DNA of 64,000 nt from Mesorhizobium sp. SARCC-RB16n (GTDB taxonomy: Bacteria > Pseudomonadota > Alphaproteobacteria > Rhizobiales > Rhizobiaceae). Every line of letters begins with the position of its first letter. Position 1 is the stretch's first letter. Below the pieces are notes generated by a model. It was not told where the DNA came from. It saw nothing but the letters and a program-made list of their open reading frames with translations, and searched no databases. The stretch covers positions 274,792 to 338,791 of the forward strand of contig NZ_ML703269.1 of the NCBI RefSeq assembly GCF_008520305.1, given 5' to 3'. The position numbers and the translations under genes were made by a program. This document shows, in pieces, positions 17,051-26,030 of the stretch.

Positions 17051-18268
17051 ATGGAAGAATTTCACAAGGTCCGCCGGCTTCCGCCTTACGTGTTCGAGCA
17101 GGTCAACCGGCTCAAGGCCAGCGCCCGTTCGCGCGGTGCCGACATCGTCGACCTCGGCATGGGCAATCCGGACCTGCCGACGCCCAAGGCCATCGTAGAC
17201 AAATTGTGTGAGGTGGTGCGCGATCCGCGCACGCACCGCTATTCCTCATCGCGCGGCATACCCGGCCTGCGCCGCGCCCAGGCCAACTACTATGCCCGCC
17301 GCTTCGGCGTGAAGCTCAACCCCGACACCCAAGTGGTGGCCACGCTTGGCTCGAAGGAAGGCTTCGCCAACATGGCGCAGGCGATCACCGCGCCCGGCGA
17401 TGTCATCCTGTGCCCCAACCCGACCTATCCGATCCATGCCTTCGGCTTCATCATGTCGGGCGGCGTCATCCGCTCGCTGCAGGTCGAGCCCAATGACGGC
17501 TTCATTCCCGCGCTCGAGCGCGGCGTCCGACATTCGATCCCGAAACCGCTGGCGCTGATCCTCAACTATCCGTCGAACCCGACGGCATTGGTCGCCTCGC
17601 TCGATTTCTACAAGGACGTGGTGGCCTTCGCCAAGAAGAACGACATCATCATCCTGTCCGACCTTGCCTATTCAGAAATCTATTTCGACGGCAATCCGCC
17701 GCCCTCGGTATTGCAGGTGCCGGGCGCCATGGACGTCTGCGTCGAGTTCACCTCGATGTCGAAGACCTTCTCCATGCCCGGCTGGCGCATGGGCTTCGCG
17801 GTCGGCAACGAGCGGCTGATCTCGGCGCTGACCCGGGTCAAATCCTATCTCGATTACGGCGCCTTCACGCCGATCCAGGTGGCGGCTGCGCACGCGCTCA
17901 ATGGCGACGGCGCCGACATCGCCGAGGTGCGCGACATCTATCACAAGCGCCGCGACGTGATGGTCGATGCGTTCGGCCGCGCCGGATGGACCATTCCGGC
18001 ACCAGCGGCCTCGATGTTCGCCTGGGCGCCAATCCCGGAGCCGTTCCGGCATCTTGGATCCCTCGAATTCTCCAAGCTGCTCATTGAGCACGCCGACGTG
18101 GCGGTGGCGCCCGGTGTCGGTTTCGGCGAGCATGGCGACGATTTCGTGCGCGTGGCGCTGGTCGAGAACGAGCACCGGATCCGCCAGGCGGCGCGCAACA
18201 TCAAGCGGTTCCTGTCGACCAGCGCCAAGCAGCCCAACAACGTGGTGCCGCTTTCCGCCCACCGATAA
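17051..18268 (+). CDS. PLP-dependent aminotransferase, AlaC-like
   Basis: The 405-residue class I/II aminotransferase has the conserved substrate start VDLGMGNPDLPTP, the NYPSNPT asparagine motif and the PLP lysine in SMSKTFSMPGWRMGF. Closest in character are the glutamate-pyruvate transaminases (AlaC) and LL-diaminopimelate aminotransferases. The PPYVFEQVNRLK start and the position 37 bases before hom fit the alphaproteobacterial AlaC-like gene commonly found upstream of homoserine dehydrogenase. The start ATG 17051 (MEEFHKVRRLPP) is the family N-terminus. It may supply or drain amino groups for the aspartate-family pathway; the exact substrate cannot be read from sequence. Confidence 0.9.
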   Translation: MEEFHKVRRLPPYVFEQVNRLKASARSRGADIVDLGMGNPDLPTPKAIVDKLCEVVRDPRTHRYSSSRGIPGLRRAQANYYARRFGVKLNPDTQVVATLGSKEGFANMAQAITAPGDVILCPNPTYPIHAFGFIMSGGVIRSLQVEPNDGFIPALERGVRHSIPKPLALILNYPSNPTALVASLDFYKDVVAFAKKNDIIILSDLAYSEIYFDGNPPPSVLQVPGAMDVCVEFTSMSKTFSMPGWRMGFAVGNERLISALTRVKSYLDYGAFTPIQVAAAHALNGDGADIAEVRDIYHKRRDVMVDAFGRAGWTIPAPAASMFAWAPIPEPFRHLGSLEFSKLLIEHADVAVAPGVGFGEHGDDFVRVALVENEHRIRQAARNIKRFLSTSAKQPNNVVPLSAHR

Positions 18269-18305
18269 ATACAAATTCGATCTGATTTGAGGGGCGACGC
18301 CTTCC

Positions 18306-19619
18306 ATGGCTGAAGCACTGCGTGTTGGAATTGCCGGACTTGGCACGGTCGGTGCATCGGTGGCGCGCGTGTTGCGCGACAAGGCTGCGGAGCTGACCCG
18401 CCAATGCGGGCGCGACATCATCGTGTCGGCGGTTTCGGCACGCGACCGCAAACGCGACCGTGGCATCGATCTTGGCGCCGCGAATTGGTTCGACGATCCG
18501 GTGAAGATGGCGCAGACCGCCGAGATCGACGTTTTCGTCGAGCTGATCGGTGGCGATGAGGGGCCGGCGCGTGCCTCGGTGAAGGCTGCGCTCGAAGCCG
18601 GCCGCCATGTCGTCACCGCCAACAAGGCGCTGCTTGCCAAGCATGGCGTGGCGCTTGCCGAAATCGCCGAGAAGAAGGGCGTGCTGCTCAACTACGAGGC
18701 CGCGGTGGCAGGCGGCATCCCGGTGATCAAGACGATGCGCGAAGCGATGGCCGGCAACTCGGTCAACCGTGTGTTCGGCATTCTCAACGGCACCTGCAAC
18801 TATATCCTGACCCGCATGGAGGCCGAGGGCGTCTCCTTCGACGTCGTGCTGAAGGACGCGCAGCGGCTGGGGTATGCCGAAGCCGATCCGACCTTCGACA
18901 TCGAGGGCCATGACACCGCGCACAAGCTATCGATCCTGACCAGCCTTGCCTTCGGCACCAGGATTGCCGCCAACGACATCTACATGGAAGGCATTTCCAA
19001 CATCACCCAGGCCGACATCCGCGCGGCAGGCGATCTCGGCTACCGGATCAAGCTGCTCGGCGTCGCCCAGCGCACCGAAAGCGGCATCGAGCAGCGCGTG
19101 CATCCTACCATGGTGCCGACGGCTTCCGTCATCGCCCAGGTGCATGGCGTCACCAATGCGGTGGCAATCGAGACCGATATTTTGGGCGAACTGCTGCTCT
19201 CCGGCCCCGGCGCCGGCGGCAATGCCACCGCTTCGGCGGTCATCGGCGACGTGGCCGACATCGCCAAGAGCCGGCCGGGCTTCCAGCATGGTCCCGTCTT
19301 CGGCCGACCGGCGAAGGAGCTGAAACCCTACAAGAAGGCGCAGATGCGCAGCCATGCCGGCGGCTACTTCATCCGGCTGACCGTGCATGACCGCATCGGC
19401 GTCTTCGCGGCAATCGCCAAGCGCATGGCCGACAACGATATTTCGCTGGAATCGATCGTCCAGCATGCGGTCAACGGCGAGGCGGCGGCGCAGAAGACGG
19501 TGATCCTTGTCACCCACGAGACCACCGAGGCCGCCGTGCGCAAGGCCGTTGACGGCATCACCAAGGACGGCCATCTGACCGATAAGCCACAGGTCATCCG
19601 CATCGAGCGGGCAGGGTAG
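18306..19619 (+). CDS. hom: Homoserine dehydrogenase
   Basis: The enzyme reduces aspartate semialdehyde to homoserine, the branch point to threonine, methionine and isoleucine. The 437-residue protein has a Rossmann start (GIAGLGTVGASVARVL), the catalytic domain with VVTANKALLAKHG and a Lys/Glu-rich core (GGIPVIKTMREAMAGN, LNGTCNYILTRME), then a C-terminal ACT domain (YFIRLTVHDRIGVFAAIAKR), the site of threonine feedback inhibition in the family. It follows the aminotransferase by 37 bases and is likely co-transcribed with it. Confidence 0.96.
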   Translation: MAEALRVGIAGLGTVGASVARVLRDKAAELTRQCGRDIIVSAVSARDRKRDRGIDLGAANWFDDPVKMAQTAEIDVFVELIGGDEGPARASVKAALEAGRHVVTANKALLAKHGVALAEIAEKKGVLLNYEAAVAGGIPVIKTMREAMAGNSVNRVFGILNGTCNYILTRMEAEGVSFDVVLKDAQRLGYAEADPTFDIEGHDTAHKLSILTSLAFGTRIAANDIYMEGISNITQADIRAAGDLGYRIKLLGVAQRTESGIEQRVHPTMVPTASVIAQVHGVTNAVAIETDILGELLLSGPGAGGNATASAVIGDVADIAKSRPGFQHGPVFGRPAKELKPYKKAQMRSHAGGYFIRLTVHDRIGVFAAIAKRMADNDISLESIVQHAVNGEAAAQKTVILVTHETTEAAVRKAVDGITKDGHLTDKPQVIRIERAG

Positions 19620-19748
19620 CAGGTAGTCCCGTTGCGTTGGGCATAGCCAGCGGTGGCACATTTCGGTTCGGCGAGTACATCCCGCCACCGCCCGGAACGA
19701 ATTGGCGTCGGCGCCGTTCTCTTGGTCAGCAACCAAGGGAGCCACTTC

Positions 19749-20105
19749 ATGGCCGATACCAACAAATCCGATAGCCCTGACATCGGCGACATCCAGAAGA
19801 CACTGGAAAAGCAGATCGCCGACCTGCGCAAGGAGATCACCAAGATCAACAAGAGCATTTCGGCTCGTAGCGCGGAAATGCTCGACGATGCCAGCGAACA
19901 GGCATCGGATTTCTACGATACAGCCGCTTCCCGTGCCTCGCGGACAGCGCAGCAGTTGCGCAGCCAGGCCCAGGCGGTTTCGGAAGTCGCGCGAGAAAAT
20001 CCGGGCACGACGACCGCCGTGGTTGGCGTGATCGGCCTGCTCGGCTTTCTGGCCGGGATTGCCGTCGGCCAGTCGATGAACGACACGTCGCGCCGCTGGT
20101 ATTGA
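19749..20105 (+). CDS. DUF883/ElaB-like membrane-anchored protein
   Basis: ATG 19749 follows AAGGGAG at good spacing. The 118-residue product has a long charged amphipathic helix (KQIADLRKEITKINKSISAR and on), a central stretch of Ala, Ser and Gln, and one C-terminal membrane helix (VVGVIGLLGFLAGIAVGQ). This layout fits the ElaB/YqjD/DUF883 family, whose E. coli members bind ribosomes at the membrane in stationary phase. Whether this one does is unknown. A strong terminator follows. Confidence 0.75.
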   Translation: MADTNKSDSPDIGDIQKTLEKQIADLRKEITKINKSISARSAEMLDDASEQASDFYDTAASRASRTAQQLRSQAQAVSEVARENPGTTTAVVGVIGLLGFLAGIAVGQSMNDTSRRWY

Positions 20106-20118
20106 TCGCACCGACACC

Positions 20119-20143
20119 CGAGCCGGCGTTGCCGGCTCGTTTC
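20119..20143 (+). terminator. Rho-independent terminator
   Basis: Nine-base arms CGAGCCGGC and GCCGGCTCG around loop GTT, then GTTTCCC. Lies between the DUF883-like gene and the small membrane gene. Confidence 0.75.
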
Positions 20144-20175
20144 CCATTTCAGGAAATCATTTGAAGGAGGGCACC

Positions 20176-20343
20176 ATGGCTTCGTCCGTGTTGATAGGTA
20201 TCCTGATCACATTTCTGGTCATCATTCTCGTTCTCTATCTGGTGCAGCGACTGCCGCTCGACGCCAGGATGAGACAGATCGTGCAGATCATCGTCATCAT
20301 CATCGGCATTATTTCGCTGCTTAAATACCTCGCGGTTTTCTAG
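20176..20343 (+). CDS. 55-residue membrane protein, Thivi_2564-like
   Basis: ATG 20176 follows the strong site AAGGAGG at 20164-20170. The product is almost entirely hydrophobic in two helices (ILITFLVIILVLYLVQ and IVQIIVIIIGIISLLKYLA) separated by RLPLDARMRQ. Size and helix pattern match the small Thivi_2564 membrane family. The function is not known. The gene lies between two terminators, so it is a single-gene unit. Confidence 0.8.
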   Translation: MASSVLIGILITFLVIILVLYLVQRLPLDARMRQIVQIIVIIIGIISLLKYLAVF

Positions 20344-20372
20344 ACCGCGAAGGACGGTAATTGCCCGTTTCC

Positions 20373-20411
20373 TGCCGGCCCGGTTCGTCTCTGACCGGGC
20401 CGGCATTGTTT
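20373..20411 (+). terminator. Rho-independent terminator
   Basis: Twelve-base arms TGCCGGCCCGGT and ACCGGGCCGGCA are perfect complements around a nine-base loop and run into TTGTTT. It lies 30 bases after the small membrane gene. Confidence 0.85.
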
Positions 20412-20484
20412 CAAGAACGTGGTTCAATCGATTGATATTGCTATCCTTTCGATAAAACTCCCAGCAGGTCTTGCCGTTGTCATG

Positions 20485-20534
20485 CTCGTTTGACAAAACA
20501 AGCGCGCCTCCGGCGGGAGGCGACGTCAAACGAG
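20485..20534 (+). promoter_or_regulatory. Nested hairpin over the glpX ribosome-binding site
   Basis: Arms CTCGTTTGAC (20485-20494) and GTCAAACGAG (20525-20534) are exact complements and enclose a second stem CGCCTCC/GGAGGCG (20505-20511 with 20516-20522). The outer arm includes part of the GAGGA that should serve glpX at 20546, so folding could hide the ribosome site. Confidence 0.55.
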
Positions 20535-20545
20535 GATTTGCCGAA

Positions 20546-21529
20546 ATGAATGTGGCCCAGAACATCGTCGCCGGCCTTGACCGGATACTCACCATGGAAC
20601 TGGTGCGCGTCACCGAACGGGCTGCCGTCGCGGCCGCCCGGCTGCGCGGCCGCGGCGACGAGAAGGCTGCCGATCAGGTCGCCGTCGATGCCATGCGCGA
20701 GGAGCTCAACCGCCTCGCCATCCAGGGCACGGTGGTGATCGGCGAGGGCGAGCGGGACGAGGCGCCCATGCTCTATATCGGCGAGGAGGTCGGTACCGGC
20801 AAAGGCCCGGCGGTCGATATCGCGCTTGATCCGCTCGAAGGCACGACGATTTGCGCCAAGAACCTGCCGAACGCGCTCGCCGTGATCGCGATCGCCGAGA
20901 AGGGCAGCCTGCTGTTCGCGCCCGACGTCTACATGGACAAGATCGCGGTCGGTCCGGGTTACGTCGAAGGCGTCATCGATATCGATGCCTCGCCGGCCGA
21001 CAACATCGCCAGCCTCGCCCGGGCGAAGGGCGTCGCTGTGTCCGACATCACGGCCTGCATCCTCGACCGGCCGCGTCACGCCAAGCTGATCGACGCCGTG
21101 CGCGCCACGGGTGCCGCGATCCGGCTGATCGGCGACGGCGATGTCGCCGGCGTCATTCACACCACCGACCCGGAAGAAACCGGCATCGACATCTATCTCG
21201 GCACCGGCGGCGCGCCGGAAGGCGTTCTGGCCGCGGCCGCGCTGCGCTGCACTGGCGGCCAGATGCAGGGCAGGCTGATCCTCGATACGCCGGAGAAGAT
21301 CGCACGCGCGGCAAAAATGGGGATTGCCGATCCGAAGCGGGTTTATCGGGCCGAGGACATGGCGCGCGGCGACGTGCTGTTCGCGGCCACCGGCGTCACC
21401 GACGGCAACATGCTGGCGGGCGTCAAGTTCGGCCGTACCTATATAACCACGCACACGATCGTCTTGCGCTCCTCATCGCGGACCGTGCGGGAGATCAAGG
21501 CCCGGCATCAGGATCCGGATAAGTTCTAA
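20546..21529 (+). CDS. glpX: Class II fructose-1,6-bisphosphatase
   Basis: The enzyme dephosphorylates fructose 1,6-bisphosphate in gluconeogenesis. The 327-residue product has GlpX motifs: the N-terminal LVRVTERAAVAAAR, VVIGEGERDEAPML (metal-binding Glu/Asp), DPLEGTT and the sugar-phosphate region GTGGAPEGVLAAAALRCTGG. I choose ATG 20546 (MNVAQNIVAGLDR); a start at 20471 would read through the leader hairpin. In many rhizobia glpX lies near hom and recJ, as it does here. Confidence 0.95.
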   Translation: MNVAQNIVAGLDRILTMELVRVTERAAVAAARLRGRGDEKAADQVAVDAMREELNRLAIQGTVVIGEGERDEAPMLYIGEEVGTGKGPAVDIALDPLEGTTICAKNLPNALAVIAIAEKGSLLFAPDVYMDKIAVGPGYVEGVIDIDASPADNIASLARAKGVAVSDITACILDRPRHAKLIDAVRATGAAIRLIGDGDVAGVIHTTDPEETGIDIYLGTGGAPEGVLAAAALRCTGGQMQGRLILDTPEKIARAAKMGIADPKRVYRAEDMARGDVLFAATGVTDGNMLAGVKFGRTYITTHTIVLRSSSRTVREIKARHQDPDKF

Positions 21530-21600
21530 AGCCTGCTTGCGAAGCCGCACCGCAGTTGTTAGCCATCTGGCTGCATCTGAACCTGGCCGCGCAAGGACTA

Positions 21601-21828
21601 ATGATGAAGGCGTTCGACTGGCACGCGGATCCGATTTCGCGTGCCACTCCTGTCACGAAATCCTTTCGCAATACCCAGAACGTGCGCCGCTTTCTCACCC
21701 GCGAATGCGGCGACACGTTCAGGTTCGATCGATCCTTCATGGCCTGGCTCAAGGACGGTCGGGAAAAGACAATGGGAGATGCAGCCGACGAGTGGATCCA
21801 GCGCCAGGCTGAAAAGTGGAAAGCGTAG
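21601..21828 (+). CDS. DUF6434 small protein
   Basis: The 75-residue product MMKAFDWHADPISRATPVTK carries the DUF6434 pattern: FDWH, then NTQNVRRFL-x-x-EC, FRFDRSFMAWLK and a C-terminal KTMGDAADEWIQRQ. The family is small and cytosolic and sometimes fused to SAP domains, which suggests a DNA link. Function unknown. AAGGA lies just before the tandem ATG at 21601/21604. Confidence 0.8.
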   Translation: MMKAFDWHADPISRATPVTKSFRNTQNVRRFLTRECGDTFRFDRSFMAWLKDGREKTMGDAADEWIQRQAEKWKA

Positions 21829-21890
21829 TTCTTCTTGAATTCTTCTGCGATGCCTACTGCCGCGAGCCGCTTGGCTTTGCCCGGCTTTGA

Positions 21891-21984
21891 CCCTAAAGCG
21901 CGTCGCGTTAACGCGACGCGCTTTAGGGCGTTGTTTGTGCATGCCGTAATCCCAAAACCGCTGCGCACTTTTGGGCGACATGCA
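21891..21984. repeat. Two-hairpin intergenic repeat, copy 1
   Basis: Part one is a perfect 38-base palindrome (21891-21928, CCCTAAAGCGCGTCGCGTT on its left arm). Part two, after TTGTTT, is a nested hairpin: 21938-21946 with 21976-21984 (outer, one mismatch) and CCCAAAA (21951-21957) with TTTTGGG (21969-21975). The same architecture recurs at 39540-39645. It resembles the palindromic intergenic repeats of rhizobia. It lies directly before recJ. Confidence 0.8.
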
Positions 21985-22018
21985 TTATCCTGCCGCCAAC
22001 CATGAGTTGGCAAAGCGC

Positions 22019-23800
22019 ATGATGGGCGAAAGGCGCCTCTTCCTCGATGTCAGGCAGTCGGCAACCGGTCTCTCCTGGCAGCACCGGCTGACCGAACGGC
22101 AGGACATGATCGCGCTTGCCATCGCGCAAGGTCATGGCGTGCCCGACATCGTCGCGCGCGTTCTTGCCGGACGCGGCGTTGCCGCCGATGATACCGAGCG
22201 ATTTCTCGACCCGACGATCCGCGACCTGTTGCCGAATCCGGCGTCGCTGACCGACATGGACAAGGCTGCGGCCCGCATCGCGGCAGCGGTGATGGCCAGG
22301 GAAAAGGTGGCGATCTTCGGCGACTACGATGTCGACGGTGCCGCTTCGTCCGCCTTGCTCAAACGGTTCCTGACGCATTTCTCGGTACCTTCGGAAATTT
22401 ACATCCCTGATCGCATCTTCGAAGGGTACGGTCCCAATCCGGACGCGATGCGCGAACTCGTCTCGCGCGGCGCGACGCTGATCGTTACCGTGGATTGCGG
22501 CACCAACAGTGCTGTTTCCGTCGATGCGGCCAATGAGGCCGGCGCCGACGTCGTGGTGCTCGACCATCATCAGGTTGGCGGCGCTTTGCCGGCGGCAATT
22601 GCCATCGTCAATCCAAACCGTGACGACGATCTTTCCGGGCAGGGCCACCTCTGTGCCGCCGGCGTGGTCTTCCTTGCGCTGGTACAAACCGCGAAGGTGC
22701 TGCGCGCGATGACCGACGCCACGCCGCCGGACCTGCTTTCGTTGCTCGATCTCGTGGCGCTTGCCACCGTCTGCGACGTGGTGCCGCTCACCGGCGTCAA
22801 TCGCGCTTTCGTCGTCAAGGGCCTGCAGGTGGCGCGGCAGCAGAAGAATGAAGGGATGGCTGCCCTTGCGCGGGTGTCACGCATCGGCGAGCCGATCGGT
22901 ACCTTCCATCTCGCCTATCTGATCGGCCCGCGCATCAATGCGGGCGGGCGCATCGGCGATGCGGCGCTCGGCAGCCGCTTGCTTGCAACGGACGATCCGG
23001 TCGAGGCGCTGACCATCGCCGAGACGCTCGACCGGTTGAACCAGGAACGGCAGCTGATGGAGCAGGAGATGCTCGCCGCCGCACGCGCCGAGGCCGATGC
23101 CGAGCTCGCGGGCGGCAGCGGCCCGGCGATCGTCGTCACCGCCAGCAACAACTGGCATCCCGGCATTGTCGGCCTGCTTGCCTCACGATTGAAGGATCAT
23201 GCGCGCCGGCCGGCCTTTGCCATCGCCTTCAACGCTCTGGGCATCGGTACCGGTTCGGGCCGTTCGGTGTCGGGTTTCGATCTTGGCCGGCTGGTACGCG
23301 AAGCCGCCAATGCCGGGCTCATCGTCAAGGGCGGCGGCCATGGCATGGCGGCCGGCATCACCGTGGAGCGGGCAAGGCTGGGCGAGCTCAGGGCCTTCTT
23401 CGAGGAGCGGGCGGCCGCCGACGTTTTCCGGTTGCAGGATGAGGAAAGCCTGGCGATCGATGGCGCGCTTGCCGCGGAGGGCGCGACGCTCGGCCTGCTC
23501 GATGCGCTGGAAAAGGCGGGGCCCTTCGGCGCCGGCCATGTCGCGCCGGTTTTCGTACTGCCGCGCCATCGGCTGGTCGATATCAGGCCGGTCGGCACCA
23601 ACCATATTCGCGCCGACTTGCAGTCGGAGAGCGGCGGCCGCATCCAGGCGATCGCCTTTCGCGCCGTTGACACGGTGCTTGGCGAATTCCTGTTCAAGAA
23701 CCGTGGCAAGACGGTGCATGTCGCCGGCTCGCTGTCGGGCAATTACTGGAACGGCAGCCGCACGGTGCAGTTTCGCATGATCGACGCTGCGCGGGCGTAG
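22019..23800 (+). CDS. recJ: Single-stranded-DNA exonuclease RecJ
   Basis: RecJ digests single-stranded DNA 5' to 3' in recombination and mismatch repair. The 593-residue protein has the DHH-family motifs: VAIFGDYDVDGAASSALL (motif I), VTVDCGTNS, VVVLDHHQVGG (motif III) and the DHHA1 glycine motif KGGGHGMAAGITVE; an OB-like C-terminal part follows. I place the start at ATG 22019 (MMGERRLFLDVRQS), where family similarity begins; the frame is open back to 21971, but that segment lies in the repeat. Confidence 0.94.
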   Translation: MMGERRLFLDVRQSATGLSWQHRLTERQDMIALAIAQGHGVPDIVARVLAGRGVAADDTERFLDPTIRDLLPNPASLTDMDKAAARIAAAVMAREKVAIFGDYDVDGAASSALLKRFLTHFSVPSEIYIPDRIFEGYGPNPDAMRELVSRGATLIVTVDCGTNSAVSVDAANEAGADVVVLDHHQVGGALPAAIAIVNPNRDDDLSGQGHLCAAGVVFLALVQTAKVLRAMTDATPPDLLSLLDLVALATVCDVVPLTGVNRAFVVKGLQVARQQKNEGMAALARVSRIGEPIGTFHLAYLIGPRINAGGRIGDAALGSRLLATDDPVEALTIAETLDRLNQERQLMEQEMLAAARAEADAELAGGSGPAIVVTASNNWHPGIVGLLASRLKDHARRPAFAIAFNALGIGTGSGRSVSGFDLGRLVREAANAGLIVKGGGHGMAAGITVERARLGELRAFFEERAAADVFRLQDEESLAIDGALAAEGATLGLLDALEKAGPFGAGHVAPVFVLPRHRLVDIRPVGTNHIRADLQSESGGRIQAIAFRAVDTVLGEFLFKNRGKTVHVAGSLSGNYWNGSRTVQFRMIDAARA

Positions 23801-23821
23801 CCGCGCCAGAAACCGCGCAAT

Positions 23822-24379
23822 TCACCCGGCGGGTGCATAACGCAGCAGCGTCACGCCCTGGGCTAGGCTCTGCGTGCCGACCGGTTTCAGCGTCAGCGAC
23901 AGGCCGGATTGGAAGTATGGCTTGCCGCCACCCAACACCACAGGATGCATGTAGAGCCGGTATTCGTCGATGAGACCGGCTCGTGCCAGAGAGGCCGCAA
24001 GATCGGCGCCGCCTAGAATGACAAGGCCATCGGCCTGCGCCTTGAGAGACCTTACCGTGTTCTCGGCATCGCCACTCCCCAGCCGGGCATTGAGCCCGAC
24101 TTGTTGAAGCGTGGTCGAGAAGACGATCTTCGGCGTTTCGCGCCATGCGCGGGCAAAATCCCGCTCGACCTCGGTGGCGCCGGTCTCGCGCTCAGGGCTG
24201 TCCCAGAAGCGCATAGTTTCGTACATGCGCCGTCCGGCCAGCACGGCGGAGGCCTGTCTCATCATGTCGTTGAAATGCTGGTGCAGCTCCGCCTCGGGCA
24301 CCGGCAAGCCGATGTCCTCGTCCGATCGGGCGATATAGCCGTCCAACGACGTCAGCATGGAATAGACAATCCTGGCCAT
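23822..24379 (-). CDS. Dihydrofolate-reductase/RibD C-terminal domain protein
   Basis: The 185-residue product begins MARIVYSMLTSLDGYIAR, the usual start of RibD C-terminal-type reductases, followed by AVLAGRRMYETMRFWD and the dinucleotide-binding LVILGGADLAASL. GGAGG precedes ATG 24379 at the right distance. These stand-alone proteins are thought to be NAD(P)H-dependent reductases, but the substrate is unknown and this one is not a true FolA. It is convergent with recJ. Confidence 0.88.
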   Translation of the reverse strand: MARIVYSMLTSLDGYIARSDEDIGLPVPEAELHQHFNDMMRQASAVLAGRRMYETMRFWDSPERETGATEVERDFARAWRETPKIVFSTTLQQVGLNARLGSGDAENTVRSLKAQADGLVILGGADLAASLARAGLIDEYRLYMHPVVLGGGKPYFQSGLSLTLKPVGTQSLAQGVTLLRYAPAG

Positions 24380-24471
24380 CGGCACCTCCGCTTTGATTGG
24401 CGCAGATCACCATAACCAATTGCATTTTGCAATCAGTTTGTGCCGAAGCGAATAGAACTTGGTGAGATTAT

Positions 24472-25446
24472 CTAGGCGAGAACCGTCTGCAGCCGCGTCA
24501 GTTCACCGATCTGCGCCATCGTCGCCTGATAGCCGAGTTGGATCGCCTCGTCGGCGCGGTGGAATTCGGTGAGGCCGATATGGCTGAGCTTGGGCTGCAG
24601 CGACATGTCGGGCGGATCGCCGGCAAGTCTCGCCCGTGAAATGCGGTCCTGGATGATGTTGAAGGCTTCGACCATCACGCCGGTGATGCCCAGACGCGTC
24701 TGGTGCGATTGGTGTTGGGCGTCGACCTGGCCGGGCCTTGGCGCATCTTTTTCGATAAGCAGTTCGCCGGCACTGTGTTTGATCACTGCGGCGCGGCCGA
24801 ACAGGTCGTAGTGGAGGTTGACCGCCACGACGAGCGGCTGCTCGTAGGCGCGGCAGACGGAAACGGGCACCGGATTGACCAGCGCTCCATCGACCAGCAC
24901 GCGGCCGTTGCAATCGACCGGCTCGAACACGCCGGGTAGAGCATAGGACGCGCGCATGGCCGTGATCAGCGAGCCGCTCGACAGCCAGATCTCGTGGCCG
25001 GTACGGATTTCCGATGCGACGCAGACGAATGGTTTGGGCAGATCGTCGAAGCGGATACCGGCCACGTGCTCGCGCAGGCGCGCATCCAGTTTCATGCCGC
25101 CGAAGAGGCCGCTGCCGCGCAGGTTGAGATCGAGCAGGCCGAAGATGCGCCGCCTGGTGAGGCTGCGCGCGAACTCTTCCAGCTCATCCAGTTTGCCGGC
25201 GAGATAACAGCCGCCGACCAAGGCGCCGATCGAGGTGCCGGCGATCATGGAAACTTCGATGCCGGCCTCATCGAGCGCGCGCAGCACGCCGATATGGGCC
25301 CAGCCTCTGGCGCAACCGCCGCCGAGCGCGAGTGATATGCCTGTCTTCCTGGGAGATTTTGTTTCGGATGCGCCGCCGGCCGAGGACAGGCCGTTGGCCT
25401 CCCTGACATCTGGTCTGTTACGCAATGACGCCCATTCGAGCATCAT
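24472..25446 (-). CDS. Patatin-like phospholipase
   Basis: The 324-residue protein has the patatin catalytic dyad: oxyanion GGGCARGWAHIGVL, nucleophile GTSIGALVGG (G-x-S-x-G) and the Asp of DGALVNPVPV. It is of the RssA/YlbK single-domain kind. The substrate is probably a phospholipid or acyl ester; no signal peptide is evident, so it is likely cytosolic or membrane-associated. GGGAG lies just upstream of the tandem ATG at 25446/25443. It lies upstream of hisI and folE, all on the minus strand. Confidence 0.92.
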   Translation of the reverse strand: MMLEWASLRNRPDVREANGLSSAGGASETKSPRKTGISLALGGGCARGWAHIGVLRALDEAGIEVSMIAGTSIGALVGGCYLAGKLDELEEFARSLTRRRIFGLLDLNLRGSGLFGGMKLDARLREHVAGIRFDDLPKPFVCVASEIRTGHEIWLSSGSLITAMRASYALPGVFEPVDCNGRVLVDGALVNPVPVSVCRAYEQPLVVAVNLHYDLFGRAAVIKHSAGELLIEKDAPRPGQVDAQHQSHQTRLGITGVMVEAFNIIQDRISRARLAGDPPDMSLQPKLSHIGLTEFHRADEAIQLGYQATMAQIGELTRLQTVLA

Positions 25447-25527
25447 GATCTCCCTTGTCCCGAGGCTAATATACGGACTGGCCGTATCGAAATGATGAAT
25501 CTATGTGGTCGGTGTGAGGCAGAAGGT

Positions 25528-25989
25528 TCAAGCTGATGGCTTTCGATACGTGTTTTCCGCATCGAACAGCGGCTTGCTGCCGTCGTCGGCAAGCGTCCCC
25601 TTGCCGTCAATCAGCCCCACCGTCCGATAAAAGCATGAACGTCGGCCAGTGTGACAAGTTGCGTCGTGGCCCAACACTTTGACGCGCAACCATATGGCGT
25701 CCTGGTCACAATCCGTGAGCATCTCGACGACATGCTGGAAATTGCCCGAGGTTTGGCCCTTCTTCCAGAGCGTGTTGCGCGAGCGCGACCAGTAGTGGGC
25801 GATACCTGTCTCCAGCGTCAGCGCCAGCGCCTGCGCATTCATATGCGCGACCATCAGCAGCATGCCGTCGGCGGCGTCGGTGACAACGACGGTGACGAGA
25901 CCGGCTGCATCGAAGCGCGGCGAGAACACCGTGCCTTCCTCCAGCGTCTTCTTGTCTGACGGAGCTTTCGGGAATTCCAGTGCCGACAT
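25528..25989 (-). CDS. hisI: Phosphoribosyl-AMP cyclohydrolase
   Basis: The enzyme opens the adenine ring of phosphoribosyl-AMP in histidine synthesis. The 153-residue product has the family motifs [17 protein letters not shown], the metal Asp cluster DCDQDAIW and the zinc Cys pair [11 protein letters not shown]. It lacks a HisE domain, so this is the stand-alone form. ATG 25989 gives the normal length; extension upstream would enter folE. It sits 41 bases downstream of folE on the same strand. Confidence 0.95.
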   Translation of the reverse strand: MSALEFPKAPSDKKTLEEGTVFSPRFDAAGLVTVVVTDAADGMLLMVAHMNAQALALTLETGIAHYWSRSRNTLWKKGQTSGNFQHVVEMLTDCDQDAIWLRVKVLGHDATCHTGRRSCFYRTVGLIDGKGTLADDGSKPLFDAENTYRKPSA

Positions 25990-26030
25990 TGCCGGTCTAT
26001 TTTCCTGTTGACCGCGCGTCGGCAAGGGGC

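Noticed and set aside
22000-22019. Earlier recJ starts within the intergenic repeat
   Set aside because: The start at 21971 would translate the repeat arm; family similarity begins at about 22019.
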